The notes: generated by a model from the sequence alone, not told the origin. 45,278 nucleotides of DNA from Candidatus Reconcilbacillus cellulovorans (GCA_002507565.1 MOXJ01000021.1:1-45278); one strand, 5' to 3'. Shown: positions 8,362 to 17,471, numbered from the stretch's first letter. Translations and numbers: made by a program.

Positions 8362-8973
8362 ATGGGCTTCCGCTCCGTGCTGCACGCCGCCCACGAGCTC
8401 GTCGCCGAGCGCCTGCATCCCGGCGGCGTCGCCGTCGACGCGACCGTCGGCAACGGCGTCGACACCCTGTTTTTGTGCCTTCGCGTCGGGCGGCGGGGAA
8501 CCGTATACGGCTGCGACATCCAGGAAGAAGCGATCGAGCGCACGCGTCGCCGGCTGGCCGAACGGCTGAGCGAACCGCCGCAGCGGCTCGTGCTCGTCCG
8601 GCGCAGCCATCACGAGCTGGACGAGATCGTCGATGCGCGCGACCGCGGTCGCGTCTCGGCCGTCATGTTCAACCTCGGCTGGCTGCCGCACGGCGATCCA
8701 TCCGTCGTCACGCGCCCGGAAACGACGCTGCCGGCGCTCGACGCCGCGCTAACGCTCCTAGCCCCGGGAGGCGTGCTGACCGTCGTCGCCTATCCCGGCC
8801 ACCCCGGTGGCGACGCGGAAGCTGAAGCGGTCGAGAGGTGGGCGCGGAGTTTGCCTTCCGACCGCTTCGAAGCGCTGCTTTACCGATTTTGCAACCGTGC
8901 GGATCGTTCGCCGTACCTGATCGCGGTAGAAAAACGAAAACGCGGACTCTCGGAAAGGAGTGGAGCGTCATGA
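8362..8973 (+). CDS. ytqB: YtqB/MnmM-type SAM methyltransferase
   Basis: Class I SAM-dependent methyltransferase of the rRNA_methylase family (PF06962). In B. subtilis the YtqB member (MnmM) methylates nm5U34 to mnm5U34 in tRNA. The SAM-binding VDATVGNGVDT is at residues 24-34 and the family motif FNLGWLPHGD is near 112. The 203-aa length is typical. AAAGGAG lies upstream, though at a rather long 14-nt spacing to the ATG at 8362. The stop codon overlaps the start of manA (ATGA), so the two are translationally coupled. Together with the ytqA homologue upstream this keeps the Bacillus pairing, interrupted by the cytochrome gene. Confidence 0.9.
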   Translation: MGFRSVLHAAHELVAERLHPGGVAVDATVGNGVDTLFLCLRVGRRGTVYGCDIQEEAIERTRRRLAERLSEPPQRLVLVRRSHHELDEIVDARDRGRVSAVMFNLGWLPHGDPSVVTRPETTLPALDAALTLLAPGGVLTVVAYPGHPGGDAEAEAVERWARSLPSDRFEALLYRFCNRADRSPYLIAVEKRKRGLSERSGAS

Positions 8974-9956
8974 CGAACGTTCGGCTTGAACCGATCAAAT
9001 TTTCTCCCGACTTCAAAGAGCGCGTCTGGGGCGGACGCAACCTCGCGCGCTACGGTTTCAATCTGCCGGAAGGCCGCATCGGCGAAGCATGGGCGATCGC
9101 CGACCACCCGAACGGCGCGTCGCGCGTCGCCGACGGACCGCTGGTCGGGCTCACCCTCGCGGACTTGCGCGGACGGTTCGGGCCCGAACTGTTCGGCACG
9201 GCCTACCGCTTTCGGCCCGACGGCCGTTTTCCTCTGCTCATCAAATGGCTCGACTGCGAGGACGACCTGTCCGTCCAGGTCCATCCCGACGACCGGTACG
9301 AGCGGCTTGCGCCCGGCGAATGGGGCAAAACCGAAATGTGGTACGTCCTCGACGCCGATCCCGGCGCCCGCATCGTTTACGGCTTAAAACCCGGCGTCGA
9401 CCGCGCGGAGCTCGAACGGCTCGTGGCGGAAAACCGCGTCGAAGAGGCGCTCCTGTCGACGACCGTTCGGCCCGGCGACACGTTTTACATTCCGGCCGGC
9501 ACCGTCCACGCGCTGTGCGCCGGCGTCCTCGTCGCGGAAATCCAGCAAAATTCCGACACGACCTACCGGCTGTACGACTACGGTCGGCTCGGCCTCGACG
9601 GCAAGCCGCGCGAACTGCACGTGGAAGATTCTTTGAACGTCATCCGCTACGGCGAAAGCGGCGTCTATCGCTCCGCCGTCGAAGTCTCGCCGGCAAGGCC
9701 GAACGAATGGATTCGTCTGGTCGCATCGCCCTATTTTGTCACGGACAAAGCCCTCGTCGACGGCGAATGCATCAGCGCCACCTCTCCGCATTCATTCGCG
9801 ATCCTGATGTTCTGCGAAGGCGAAGGATCGCTCCGCTGGAACGGCGGCGAGCGGCAGGTCCGCCCGGGCGAATGCTACCTGCTGCCGGCGTCGCTCGGCG
9901 AATACACGCTGGCGGGCCGCCTTACCGTGCTGCGAAGCGGGCTTCCTCCGGCCTGA
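8970..9956 (+). CDS. manA: mannose-6-phosphate isomerase, class I
   Basis: Zinc enzyme interconverting mannose-6-phosphate and fructose-6-phosphate. It is 328 aa, the length of the short Bacillus type. Metal ligands are visible: Q103 and H105 in SVQVHPDD, E122 in KTEMWYV and H180 in PAGTVHAL; the substrate loop QQNSDTTYRLYDY follows. The ATG at 8970 overlaps the ytqB stop and has GAAAGGAG upstream. It would feed mannose into glycolysis or supply mannose-6-P for glycan building; no sugar operon surrounds it. The last 35 bp overlap the convergent radical SAM gene. Confidence 0.95.
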   Translation: MTNVRLEPIKFSPDFKERVWGGRNLARYGFNLPEGRIGEAWAIADHPNGASRVADGPLVGLTLADLRGRFGPELFGTAYRFRPDGRFPLLIKWLDCEDDLSVQVHPDDRYERLAPGEWGKTEMWYVLDADPGARIVYGLKPGVDRAELERLVAENRVEEALLSTTVRPGDTFYIPAGTVHALCAGVLVAEIQQNSDTTYRLYDYGRLGLDGKPRELHVEDSLNVIRYGESGVYRSAVEVSPARPNEWIRLVASPYFVTDKALVDGECISATSPHSFAILMFCEGEGSLRWNGGERQVRPGECYLLPASLGEYTLAGRLTVLRSGLPPA

Positions 9957-11871
9957 TCTCCCCGGTCGCCGCGTCCAGCGGCACGACCGCATGCCGCGCC
10001 CCCGACCCGTCTATAGGATAAAAGACGACGAGCAGCGACGGACCGGACGACACCTCCGCCCCAACGCCGTCGAAGCTAAAGCTCCCGGCTTCCGCGGCTT
10101 CTACCCGGGCGCTTTTCGCCCCGACAAATCCGGCTTCCGCCTTGTCGCCGCCCTTCGCGGCCGTACGGCCGGACCCGGCATCCGCCCAGGTCGACGCCCG
10201 CGCCGACGGCGGCAACGTTTCCAGCTCTCTCAGCAACTCCGCTCCGAACGGCACCACCGTCGCCACCGCCCGTTTCGGCCATTCCGCCGCGTCCGCACGA
10301 GACAACGCCAGCGCCTCGCGGACGGCCGCGCTGCCCGAAAGCGCGCCGAACCAGCGCGCCAGCAACCGCTTGTCCGGCGCGTCGTCCCACCAGAACGCTC
10401 GCGGCCGATGGCGATGCTGCAGCAAATAGTCGAGCTTCATCAGCCCGACCGCGACGTCGGGGCGACGGATGTTTCGACTCTCCAGAAACTCGCGCAACCG
10501 AACGAACAGATCTTCCAGCTGATGTCCCGTGCGCGGCCAACCGCGTTCTTCCCAATAATCTCCGAATTCCTGAAAAAAATCCCATGGACTCGGAAACTCC
10601 CAACGAACCAAATACTCGATCGTATAATCCGCCCGATGCGCATTCCAGTACTTTTCCAGAATGTCCTCCACACGTTTGATCCGAAGCAGGTCGTCGAACG
10701 ACAAAACATCGTTGCGCAAAATTTCATACGGCGCCCGGTCCATATAGACGTATCCCCAACGTTCGGCGTCGCGTCGGAGCCCCGTGCCGCGCAACATTTT
10801 CAGGAAACCAAGCTGCAGCTCCTCCGGCCGAAGCGCGAACACGTCGTTGAACGTCTGCCGGAAACGTTCGTAATCTTCCTCCGGCAGGCCGGCGATCAGA
10901 TCGAGATGCTGCGTAACCCGGCCGCTTTCCTTCAGCCGCGTCACCGTGCGCGCCAGTTTGGCGAAATGTTGCTTCCGCCCGACCGCCTCGTTCGTCCGGT
11001 CATTCGTCGACTGCACACCGATCTCGAACCGGAACAGGCCCGGCGGCGCGTTTTCCGTCAAAAAGTCCAGCACCTCCGGCCGCATGATGTCCGCCGTAAT
11101 CTCGAACTGAAACACGCAGCCGCCGTGATGCTCGGCCAAAAACCGGAAAATGTCGAGCGCATAGTCCCGCCGCAGGTTGAACGTCCGGTCGACGAACTTG
11201 ATCTGCCTGGCGCCCGACTTGATCAGATACAACAGGTCGGCCTTCACCCGATCCAGGTCGAAATACCGCACGCCCGACTCGACGCTCGACAGGCAAAACT
11301 GACAGCTGAACGGACATCCGCGGCTCGTCTCGAAATAGACGATGCGGTTCGGCAAATGCGGCACGTCCTCGGCGAACCGGTGCGGCGACGGCAAACGGTT
11401 CAGGTCGAGCTTCGGCCGCGGTGGATTGAGGACGGGCCGGCCGTTTTTCCGGTAAGCCGCCCCCCACACGGTTGAAAATGCCCCGCCGCCGCGCAGCTCC
11501 TCCAGCAAATGATAAAACGTCTCCTCTCCCTCGCCCATGACGACGAAATCCGCTTCAGGCACCCGCTGCATCCAATACTCCGTGTCGTAAGAAACTTCAG
11601 GCCCCCCTAGCACGATCACGACGCCGGGCATCACCTTTTTCAACATCGAAACGACGGAAATCGTTTCTTCTATGTTCCATATATAACATGAAAACCCAAC
11701 CACATCGGGCCGAAGCCGGTACAGATCGGACACGATGTGATAAACCGGGTCTTTGATCGTGTATTCCGCGATGCGCACATCGAACGCAGGTTGGCAAAAC
11801 GCCTTCAAGTACCGCAGCGCCAGCGACATATGGATGTATTTGGCGTTCAGCGTCGCCACGACGACGTTCAT
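9922..11871 (-). CDS. B12-binding-domain radical SAM protein (DUF4080 type)
   Basis: A 649-aa protein with an N-terminal cobalamin-binding-like Rossmann domain (about 1-130, with GFSCYIWN and VLGGPEVSYD). A radical SAM core follows with cluster motif C186-x3-C190-x2-C193 in SRGCPFSCQFC, then a DUF4080-like C-terminal part (about 400-550). The last ~100 residues are an Ala/Gly/Ser-rich stretch and a short VVFYPIDGSG tail. The substrate of this family is not known to me. The ATG at 11871 starts MNVVVATLNAKYIHMSLALRYL exactly as family members do. It appears monocistronic and overlaps manA convergently by 35 bp. Confidence 0.85.
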   Translation of the reverse strand: MNVVVATLNAKYIHMSLALRYLKAFCQPAFDVRIAEYTIKDPVYHIVSDLYRLRPDVVGFSCYIWNIEETISVVSMLKKVMPGVVIVLGGPEVSYDTEYWMQRVPEADFVVMGEGEETFYHLLEELRGGGAFSTVWGAAYRKNGRPVLNPPRPKLDLNRLPSPHRFAEDVPHLPNRIVYFETSRGCPFSCQFCLSSVESGVRYFDLDRVKADLLYLIKSGARQIKFVDRTFNLRRDYALDIFRFLAEHHGGCVFQFEITADIMRPEVLDFLTENAPPGLFRFEIGVQSTNDRTNEAVGRKQHFAKLARTVTRLKESGRVTQHLDLIAGLPEEDYERFRQTFNDVFALRPEELQLGFLKMLRGTGLRRDAERWGYVYMDRAPYEILRNDVLSFDDLLRIKRVEDILEKYWNAHRADYTIEYLVRWEFPSPWDFFQEFGDYWEERGWPRTGHQLEDLFVRLREFLESRNIRRPDVAVGLMKLDYLLQHRHRPRAFWWDDAPDKRLLARWFGALSGSAAVREALALSRADAAEWPKRAVATVVPFGAELLRELETLPPSARASTWADAGSGRTAAKGGDKAEAGFVGAKSARVEAAEAGSFSFDGVGAEVSSGPSLLVVFYPIDGSGARHAVVPLDAATGEIRPEEARFAAR

Positions 11872-11960
11872 TCCAGTGCGCCCCTTCCGCTTTGCCGCGG
11901 CCGTCAAGTCCGGGACAGCCCGTCTTGCCGAATCGGTGATGACGGTTTTATTTTATCACG

Positions 11961-12021
11961 AAAAAACCGCTTTTCCCGGCGTGGGACTCCGCCGTTCGGT
12001 CTCACCCGCTCGGAAAAGCGG
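11961..12021 (-). terminator. candidate terminator downstream of the DUF3267 pseudogene
   Basis: A 10-bp stem (CCGCTTTTCC / GGAAAAGCGG) encloses 35 nt that themselves contain a CGGCG/CGCCG hairpin. On the minus strand it ends in TTTTTT. It lies between the pseudogene at 12076-12551 and the radical SAM gene. Confidence 0.5.
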
Positions 12022-12075
12022 CTTCGCGCCGGGGCGCGCTCAATGTCGAACCGGTTCGGCAATAAGGGTCAAGGG

Positions 12076-12551
12076 TCAAATGGGCCTCCAGTAGGTCTGA
12101 AGTCCGTTGCTGCGAAGATAGGTGTTTTTGCTTAAATTTTTCAATATGTAGACGGCCGAATAAAGATCATAAAGCGAAAATGCGGCATTCGCAAGACGGC
12201 CGCGACGGCGACCGGCACGACCGACAAGGCGACGAAAGGAACCAGCGTGACCGCGATGAGCCGGTTTCTGGACGAACCTATGCCGCCGGGCAACATCAAA
12301 GCGTGCAGGAGTTCATGCAGAACAATCGTCACAACACTCAACGAAACAAAAGAAACGATCGTCCAGTCGACGGCTTTTTGGAAAAACATATAAAAGAAAA
12401 CATCATATATAAATATAATAAGTATTCCAAAAGGAAAAAGGATCAATTGATTTAAAAGAAATCTTTTTGTGTCCATCTTCCCTCCTAGCATGTTCCATCC
12501 TGGTTCTGAAGGAAAAGCAGGATTATAGGGAATTTTGAATATGATTTTCAT
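12076..12551 (-). pseudogene. DUF3267-type membrane metalloprotease-like gene, frameshifted
   Basis: The 5' part encodes a membrane protein with the zincin-like motif HELLHALMLPGG between hydrophobic segments, typical of DUF3267 (M50-like) proteins. That frame ends at 12141. Shifting one frame near 12190-12197 restores the family-like C-terminus: NAAFSLYDLYSAVYIL, then SNGLQTYWRPI and a stop at 12076. About 20 residues also seem missing after LPGG, where relatives carry a linker before SRNR. I therefore read it as a decayed gene rather than a short functional one. A GGGGATTGGGAAG ribosome site precedes the ATG at 12551 and a sigma-A promoter lies upstream. Base composition is more AT-rich than its flanks. 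Confidence 0.7.
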
Positions 12552-12600
12552 CTTCCCAATCCCCCAAACCTCTCTTGTAAACGGAAAATTGCCTTTCACA

Positions 12601-12628
12601 ATTATACTCTGTTTCCTCCCGGGTGCAA
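12601..12628 (-). promoter_or_regulatory. sigma-A promoter of the DUF3267 pseudogene
   Basis: TTGCAC and perfect TATAAT on the minus strand, 16 bp apart, about 50 bp upstream of the ATG at 12551. Confidence 0.65.
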
Positions 12629-12674
12629 CAGCGTTTTGAACGGGTTTTAAAAAATCATCCTCTTCCCCACACTC

Positions 12675-12703
12675 TTGACATGGAAGAAAAAGAGGTTTAT
12701 TAT
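12675..12703 (+). promoter_or_regulatory. strong sigma-A promoter for the C39-like peptidase gene
   Basis: Perfect TTGACA, 17 bp, then TATTAT. The ATG follows 36 bp after the -10 box. It is divergent from the DUF3267 promoter. Confidence 0.8.
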
Positions 12704-12738
12704 GAAATCCGTAACCATAACTTAAAGAAGGAATCAAA

Positions 12739-13482
12739 ATGACGTCCCGCAAAATCATGCTTACCGTTCTGCTGTCGTTTCTCTTCATCCCTTCCTCCCT
12801 CTTCGCTGCAGGCACCGGCGATGATCCGAACCCGACCAGCGACATTCCGACGGAAGCCCAAATCGCGGCTGCGAAAGCGAAAGAGGAAATGATCCGCCAA
12901 TACATGCAAAATAAAGACTCAAAAAAACAGATTACGCCTATGTCGTTAGGAGAAGTGAGAACATTAAATGTGACGCCCTTTAAACAAGAGACGCCTTATT
13001 GGTGCGGACCTGCCACAGTCAAGCAAGTTCTTCACTTCTTAAACGGAACGTCGCAACCCCAGAGTTATTACGCGAGCAAACTGGGCACAACAACGGACGG
13101 AACGGATTTTTCAAAAGTCGATGATGTCTTGAACAGCCATCAGTCCGTTCATACCTACACTTATCGATCTTTCAGCTCAAATGAGTATAGCACCTGGGTA
13201 ACAGCGATGATCTTAACGATCGACTGGGGAGTTCCAGCGGTATTGGATTTGAGGATTTCTCGAGATTTATTGCCTAATTATACTTCAACTGTTGAAGGGC
13301 ATATTTTAAATACTTCCGGATATGATACTTCTTCTTACCCCAACCAAACTTCGTATCGATTGCGCGTCACGGCCCCCTACGACCAAGGCAACCGCGGCGC
13401 AACTTTCGGAAACAAATGGTATGAAATGGAGAAGGTTTGGAAGGCCAATCAAGCTCATTTTCGAAAAGCGATCATCTGGTGA
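12739..13482 (+). CDS. secreted C39-like papain-fold peptidase
   Basis: A 247-aa exported protein with a Sec signal peptide (1-23, FIPSSLFAAG). The papain-like C39 core has the oxyanion Gln83 and catalytic Cys89 in QETPYWCGPATVKQVLHFL, and the candidate His188 in VEGHILNTSGYD. Such proteins are stand-alone relatives of bacteriocin-leader peptidases. The substrate is unknown and no bacteriocin precursor or ABC exporter is adjacent. A ribosome site (AAAGAAGG) precedes the ATG at 12739. The gene is more AT-rich than the surrounding chromosome, suggesting recent acquisition together with the neighbouring DUF3267 pseudogene. Confidence 0.78.
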   Translation: MTSRKIMLTVLLSFLFIPSSLFAAGTGDDPNPTSDIPTEAQIAAAKAKEEMIRQYMQNKDSKKQITPMSLGEVRTLNVTPFKQETPYWCGPATVKQVLHFLNGTSQPQSYYASKLGTTTDGTDFSKVDDVLNSHQSVHTYTYRSFSSNEYSTWVTAMILTIDWGVPAVLDLRISRDLLPNYTSTVEGHILNTSGYDTSSYPNQTSYRLRVTAPYDQGNRGATFGNKWYEMEKVWKANQAHFRKAIIW

Positions 13483-13503
13483 TCCATCCAGCCGAAAAAG
13501 CGC

Positions 13504-13561
13504 ACGGGACGGTGTCTTTCCGGCATCACGGCAGCATAGATATTTTGAGTCACCGTCCCGT
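13504..13561 (+). repeat. 11-bp inverted repeat after the C39-like gene, possible terminator
   Basis: ACGGGACGGTG and CACCGTCCCGT are perfect inverted arms separated by 36 nt. They lie between the C39-like gene and the next ORF. The sequence after the second arm is only moderately T-rich, so it may be a weak terminator or an operator. Confidence 0.4.
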
Positions 13562-13590
13562 TCATTCCATCTTCCTTTGAGGTGAATCCC

Positions 13591-14859
13591 ATGTCCTCCC
13601 GACAACGACTGGCGCTCGCCGGCACGCTTGTTTTCGTTTCGGCCGCCATCGGCTTTCTGGCCGTCGATTTTTTTGAGACGAAACCCGTCCCCACGGTCGG
13701 ACCTTCCGCATCCGCCGCCGGCCCTTCCGCGGCAGAACCGTCTGCCGCAGCAAACCCGTCGCCGGCCGGCACTCCGGTTTCGAGCTCGATCGATGTGAAC
13801 TTCACCGACTTACCCGTCATCCCCGTCGATCCGATCACCCAACGGATCGAAATCCAGGATCCGCGCTTTGTAGACGCCACAGCTGCACCACATTATATCG
13901 ACGATCGGACGATCGCCTTCGCTTACGACGTCACGAGAAGTCATATCGTGGCCCTGGACAGGAAAAGCCGTGCTTATGAGATCATCTATCAGGCGCCGGT
14001 TGGAGTCTTCATCAATTCGCTCGTCGGCATCGACCGCCAGCTGTTCTGGGTCGAATACCCGCGCAGACTCCAGGACAACATGCCCTGGCAGATGAAAACG
14101 ATGAGTCTGGACGACCGTCGGGTGCGCGTGTTCCGGCAGGGTGTGGCCGAAGACCAAATGTTGCCGCCGGTTTTCCAGGTGTACCGGGATCGCCTGACGT
14201 GGCTGGACAAGAAAATCGTCGACCATGTCGTGGTTAACGGCGCTTACGTCTACGACCCGTCGACCGGAAAAACCGACGAGATCGCCTCGGCCAAACTCGA
14301 CGAACACGACAAAAACCGCCGCCAAGGCCTTTTTTACATTATCCAGCGCCCTGTCGAGGACGGGATGCTCATCCAGCAATCCGTGTTCGAGCGGCAGGCA
14401 CAAGGCGAGAGCCTCAAAACGTACGAGCTGGTCCACTACCCGTACGATCCGGGGGCCAAACCGCTGTCGATCGCCCGATACACCGATTCGAATCTTGTCG
14501 ATTTTACGGCCGACCGTCGATGGTTCGTCTTATGTGAGACGGGCAAGGTGAAAGTGATCGATCGCGCGACCGGGGCGATTCGGTATGAGTTTGTCGATAC
14601 GTACAACGGACGTCCGCTTGAACTGTCTTTTGATTCGCCGATCATTTCGGGAGAAAAGCTTTATTTTCGGCGAGACATGGGCATCATTTTTCAGCTGGAT
14701 CTGGACACTGGCAAACTGTTTAAAGTGCTCGACACATCCGAACTGGTCACGAAAATCATGAATTCGGACGGTCATTTCGGTTTTGCGATACTCGACATGG
14801 CGAAAGGCCGATTTGAGTTTCTCCTGATCGACGAACATCCGCCAACGGTCGGGTCATGA
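13591..14859 (+). CDS. membrane-anchored beta-propeller-like protein, unknown function
   Basis: A 422-aa protein with one N-terminal membrane segment (about 8-28) that is either an anchor or an uncleaved signal. A Pro/Ala/Ser linker to about residue 60 follows. The extracytoplasmic part has recurring blade-like units (IAFAYDVTRSHIVALD, QLFWVEYP, RLTWLDKKIVDHVVV, LYFRRDMGIIFQLDLDTGK), suggesting a beta propeller. I see no catalytic motif and do not recognise the family. The ATG at 13591 has GAGGTG 6 nt upstream. It stands between the C39-like peptidase and a clear terminator; there is no evidence that it works with either neighbour. Confidence 0.6.
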   Translation: MSSRQRLALAGTLVFVSAAIGFLAVDFFETKPVPTVGPSASAAGPSAAEPSAAANPSPAGTPVSSSIDVNFTDLPVIPVDPITQRIEIQDPRFVDATAAPHYIDDRTIAFAYDVTRSHIVALDRKSRAYEIIYQAPVGVFINSLVGIDRQLFWVEYPRRLQDNMPWQMKTMSLDDRRVRVFRQGVAEDQMLPPVFQVYRDRLTWLDKKIVDHVVVNGAYVYDPSTGKTDEIASAKLDEHDKNRRQGLFYIIQRPVEDGMLIQQSVFERQAQGESLKTYELVHYPYDPGAKPLSIARYTDSNLVDFTADRRWFVLCETGKVKVIDRATGAIRYEFVDTYNGRPLELSFDSPIISGEKLYFRRDMGIIFQLDLDTGKLFKVLDTSELVTKIMNSDGHFGFAILDMAKGRFEFLLIDEHPPTVGS

Positions 14860-14904
14860 AACTTCGGCTTGATATCCAATATCCGCCGTCACGCCTCCGA
14901 CGAT

Positions 14905-14939
14905 CGGCCTCCCGTGAAAACGACGTGGAGGCCGTTTTT
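14905..14939 (+). terminator. Rho-independent terminator of the propeller-like gene
   Basis: CGGCCTCC/GGAGGCCG stem with further pairing of CGT/ACG in the loop, followed by TTTTT, 46 bp past the stop. Confidence 0.85.
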
Positions 14940-15015
14940 CACCTTCTCTTTCCACCCTTCGCCTTTCGTGGTACACTCGTTTACAACAAAACCTGCACGA
15001 AAGAAGGCACATCCG

Positions 15016-15888
15016 ATGGACAACGGCCTTGTCCCCGGCGAAATCCGGCTGAGGGTACCCGACCTCGGCCGATCGCTGGCGTTTTACGCAGACTTTCTCG
15101 GTTTTCGTGCGAAACGCACCGCTCCGCGCCTCGCCGAACTGTCGGCCGACGGCGTAACGCCGCTCGTCGTTCTGGAAGAACGGCCCGGCGCGACGGTACT
15201 GCCGCCGCAAAGTCATACCGGGCTTTATCACGTCGCCTTTCTGTTGCCGGAACGCCGCTTTCTCGGCGCCTTCTTGGCCCGCTTGCTGGAATCGCGCATG
15301 CCGTTCGGACACGCCGATCATTTCGTCAGCGAGGCGATTTACATCTCCGACCCCGACGGCAACGGCATCGAAATCTACTGCGACCGGCCGCGGTACGGAT
15401 GGGCATACGACGCGCGCGGACAGGTGAAAATGGGAACCGTACCGATCGACGCCGACGGCCTGCTGCAAGAAGCGGAAGGCGCGTCGTGGGACGGGATGCC
15501 GGAGCGCACGGCCGTCGGACACGTTCATCTGCACGTCCGCGACCTCGACGCATCGCGCGCTTTCTATTGCGGCGTTCTCGGCTTCGACCTGATGCTCGAC
15601 TGGTCCCGGCACGGCGCCCTGTTCATCGCCTCCGGCGGCTATCACCACCATATCGGCCTGAACGTGTGGGCCGGCCGGAATGCGCCGTCGCCGCCGCCGG
15701 ACGCTGCCGGGCTCGTCTATTATACACTCGTCTCCCGGGACCGGACCGCGGCGGAATCGGTCGTCCGGCGCCTGCGCCAAAACGGCGTCGACGCCGAACC
15801 GTTTGAAGACGCCGAAGCCGACGACGATCCCGTCTGGTCGTTCCGCGACCCGTCCGGCATTGAAATCCGTTTGAAAGCGGAGGGCTGA
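15016..15888 (+). CDS. two-domain VOC protein, catechol-2,3-dioxygenase (CatE) type
   Basis: A 290-aa protein with two vicinal-oxygen-chelate modules, as in B. subtilis CatE, an extradiol ring-cleaving dioxygenase. The N-terminal module starts EIRLRVPDLGRSLAFYADFLGF and carries HTGLYHVAF (H72) and GIEIYCD. The C-terminal module starts VGHVHLHVRDLDASRAFYCGVLGF and ends GIEIRL, giving the usual His/His/Glu-type metal site. The ATG at 15016 has AAGAAGG upstream; the open frame before it crosses the terminator of the previous gene. The true substrate is unknown, as no aromatic-degradation genes are near. It is followed after 8 bp by rlmCD. Confidence 0.85.
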   Translation: MDNGLVPGEIRLRVPDLGRSLAFYADFLGFRAKRTAPRLAELSADGVTPLVVLEERPGATVLPPQSHTGLYHVAFLLPERRFLGAFLARLLESRMPFGHADHFVSEAIYISDPDGNGIEIYCDRPRYGWAYDARGQVKMGTVPIDADGLLQEAEGASWDGMPERTAVGHVHLHVRDLDASRAFYCGVLGFDLMLDWSRHGALFIASGGYHHHIGLNVWAGRNAPSPPPDAAGLVYYTLVSRDRTAAESVVRRLRQNGVDAEPFEDAEADDDPVWSFRDPSGIEIRLKAEG

Positions 15889-15896
15889 CCGGCCGC

Positions 15897-17471
15897 ATGC
15901 GACACAACCCTTTTTCGGGCGAGCACAAGAACAGCCGTCCGCTCCCGAACGGCCGCACGGACCGCCGTACAGACAGCCGCGCGAATCGCCGCACGCGTGG
16001 ACACCCGAACAGCCGGTCGGACGTTCGCACGAAAAGCCGCGAACACCACGCGCCTGCCGCTCGTTTGGACCGCACCGGAACCGCCGCGTCCGTCAGCCGC
16101 GCCGCTTCCGCCGAACAGCTGCGCCCCGGCGACGTCGTCGTCGTGACCGTCAAACGGATCGGCATCAACGGCGAAGGCATCGGCTATTTCCGCCGCAAGG
16201 CCGTTTTCGTCCCCGGCGCGCTCCCCGGCGAAGTCGTCAAGGCGCGCGTGACGGCCGTCCATCCCCGTCACCTCGAGGCCGAAGCGTTCGAATACGAACG
16301 GCGCTCGCCGGACCGGACGGAAGCCCCCTGCCCGGTGTACGGGCCGTGCGGCGGCTGCCAACTCCAGCATCTGCGGTACGATGCCCAGCTCCGCGCCAAA
16401 GAAGAGCTCGTCCGCGAATCGTTCGAGCGTTACGCCGGCATGGCGTCGCCGCCCATCCGCCCGATCCTCGGCGCCGACGACCCGTGGGGGTACCGCAACA
16501 AGGCGCAGCTGCGCGTCGGCGTCGGCCGCGACGGTCCGATCCTCGGCCTGTACGCGCCCGGCTCGCACCGGCTGATCGAAATGCCCGCCTGTGCCGTTCA
16601 GCACCCGGTCGTCAACCGCGCGGTCGAAGCCGTCCGAGGCGCCCTGCGCGAAGTGCGCGTGCCGGTCTGGAACGAAAAAACCGGCGAAGGCGCGCTCAAA
16701 TCCGTCGTCGTCCGCGCCTCGCGCGCCGACGGACGCGTCCAGGTCACGTTCGTCACGGCCGGCCGCGAATTGCCGGGCAAAAACGCGCTCATCCGAGAAC
16801 TGCGCCGCCGGCTGCCGGAACTTGCAAGCGTCGCGCAAAACATCAACCCCGACCGGACGCCGCTCGTCTTCGGCGACGAAACGCTGACGCTGTGGGGCAA
16901 CGACCGGCTGGACGAAACGCTCGGCCGACTCAGGCTCAGGCTGTCGCCGCGCGCGTTTTTCCAGCTGAATCCGGAGCAGACGGTGCGGCTGTACGACACC
17001 GTCCTCGAAGCCGCCGCCCTGACTGGTCGGGAACGAGTTGTCGACGCCTTTTGCGGTACCGGCACGATCGCGCTCTGGCTGGCCCCGCACGCCGCCGAAG
17101 TCCGCGGCGTCGAAAGCGTGGCCGAAGCGGTCGCCGACGCCCGTGAAAACGCGCGGACGAACGGCGCGGCCAACGCGTTCTTTTTCGAGGGAACGGCGGA
17201 ACATTGGCTGGCCGTCTGGGAAAAGAAAGGCTTCCGCCCCGACGTCGTCGTCGCCGATCCGCCGCGCACCGGTTGCGGCGAATCGCTGCTCCGGACCGTG
17301 CTGGACATGCGCCCGCCGCGGTTCGTCTACGTCTCCTGCAATCCGGCGACGCTGGCGAAAGATTGCAGGCGGCTGCTCGACGGCGGCTACCGGCTAGAGT
17401 GGCTTCAGCCGGTCGACATGTTCCCGCAGACGGCGCATGTGGAGTGTTGCGCGCTGCTGGTGGCGGGATAA
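15897..17471 (+). CDS. rlmCD: 23S rRNA (uracil-5-)-methyltransferase RlmCD with Arg-rich N-terminal tail
   Basis: SAM-dependent methyltransferase of the RumA/RlmCD group, making m5U in 23S rRNA. Order: an Arg-rich extension (1-75) containing degenerate four-residue units; a TRAM domain (about 76-135); an iron-sulphur motif C145-x5-C151-x2-C154; and a Rossmann methyltransferase core with DAFCGTGTI, VVVADPPRTGC and the catalytic Cys in YVSCNPATLAKD. The core is intact and complete. The ATG at 15897 follows GGAGGG; no internal Met would remove the tail, so it is probably translated. The last ~50 bp and the following intergenic sequence are duplicated at 20718-20799. Whether it acts on one or two uridines cannot be seen. 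Confidence 0.93.
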   Translation: MRHNPFSGEHKNSRPLPNGRTDRRTDSRANRRTRGHPNSRSDVRTKSREHHAPAARLDRTGTAASVSRAASAEQLRPGDVVVVTVKRIGINGEGIGYFRRKAVFVPGALPGEVVKARVTAVHPRHLEAEAFEYERRSPDRTEAPCPVYGPCGGCQLQHLRYDAQLRAKEELVRESFERYAGMASPPIRPILGADDPWGYRNKAQLRVGVGRDGPILGLYAPGSHRLIEMPACAVQHPVVNRAVEAVRGALREVRVPVWNEKTGEGALKSVVVRASRADGRVQVTFVTAGRELPGKNALIRELRRRLPELASVAQNINPDRTPLVFGDETLTLWGNDRLDETLGRLRLRLSPRAFFQLNPEQTVRLYDTVLEAAALTGRERVVDAFCGTGTIALWLAPHAAEVRGVESVAEAVADARENARTNGAANAFFFEGTAEHWLAVWEKKGFRPDVVVADPPRTGCGESLLRTVLDMRPPRFVYVSCNPATLAKDCRRLLDGGYRLEWLQPVDMFPQTAHVECCALLVAG

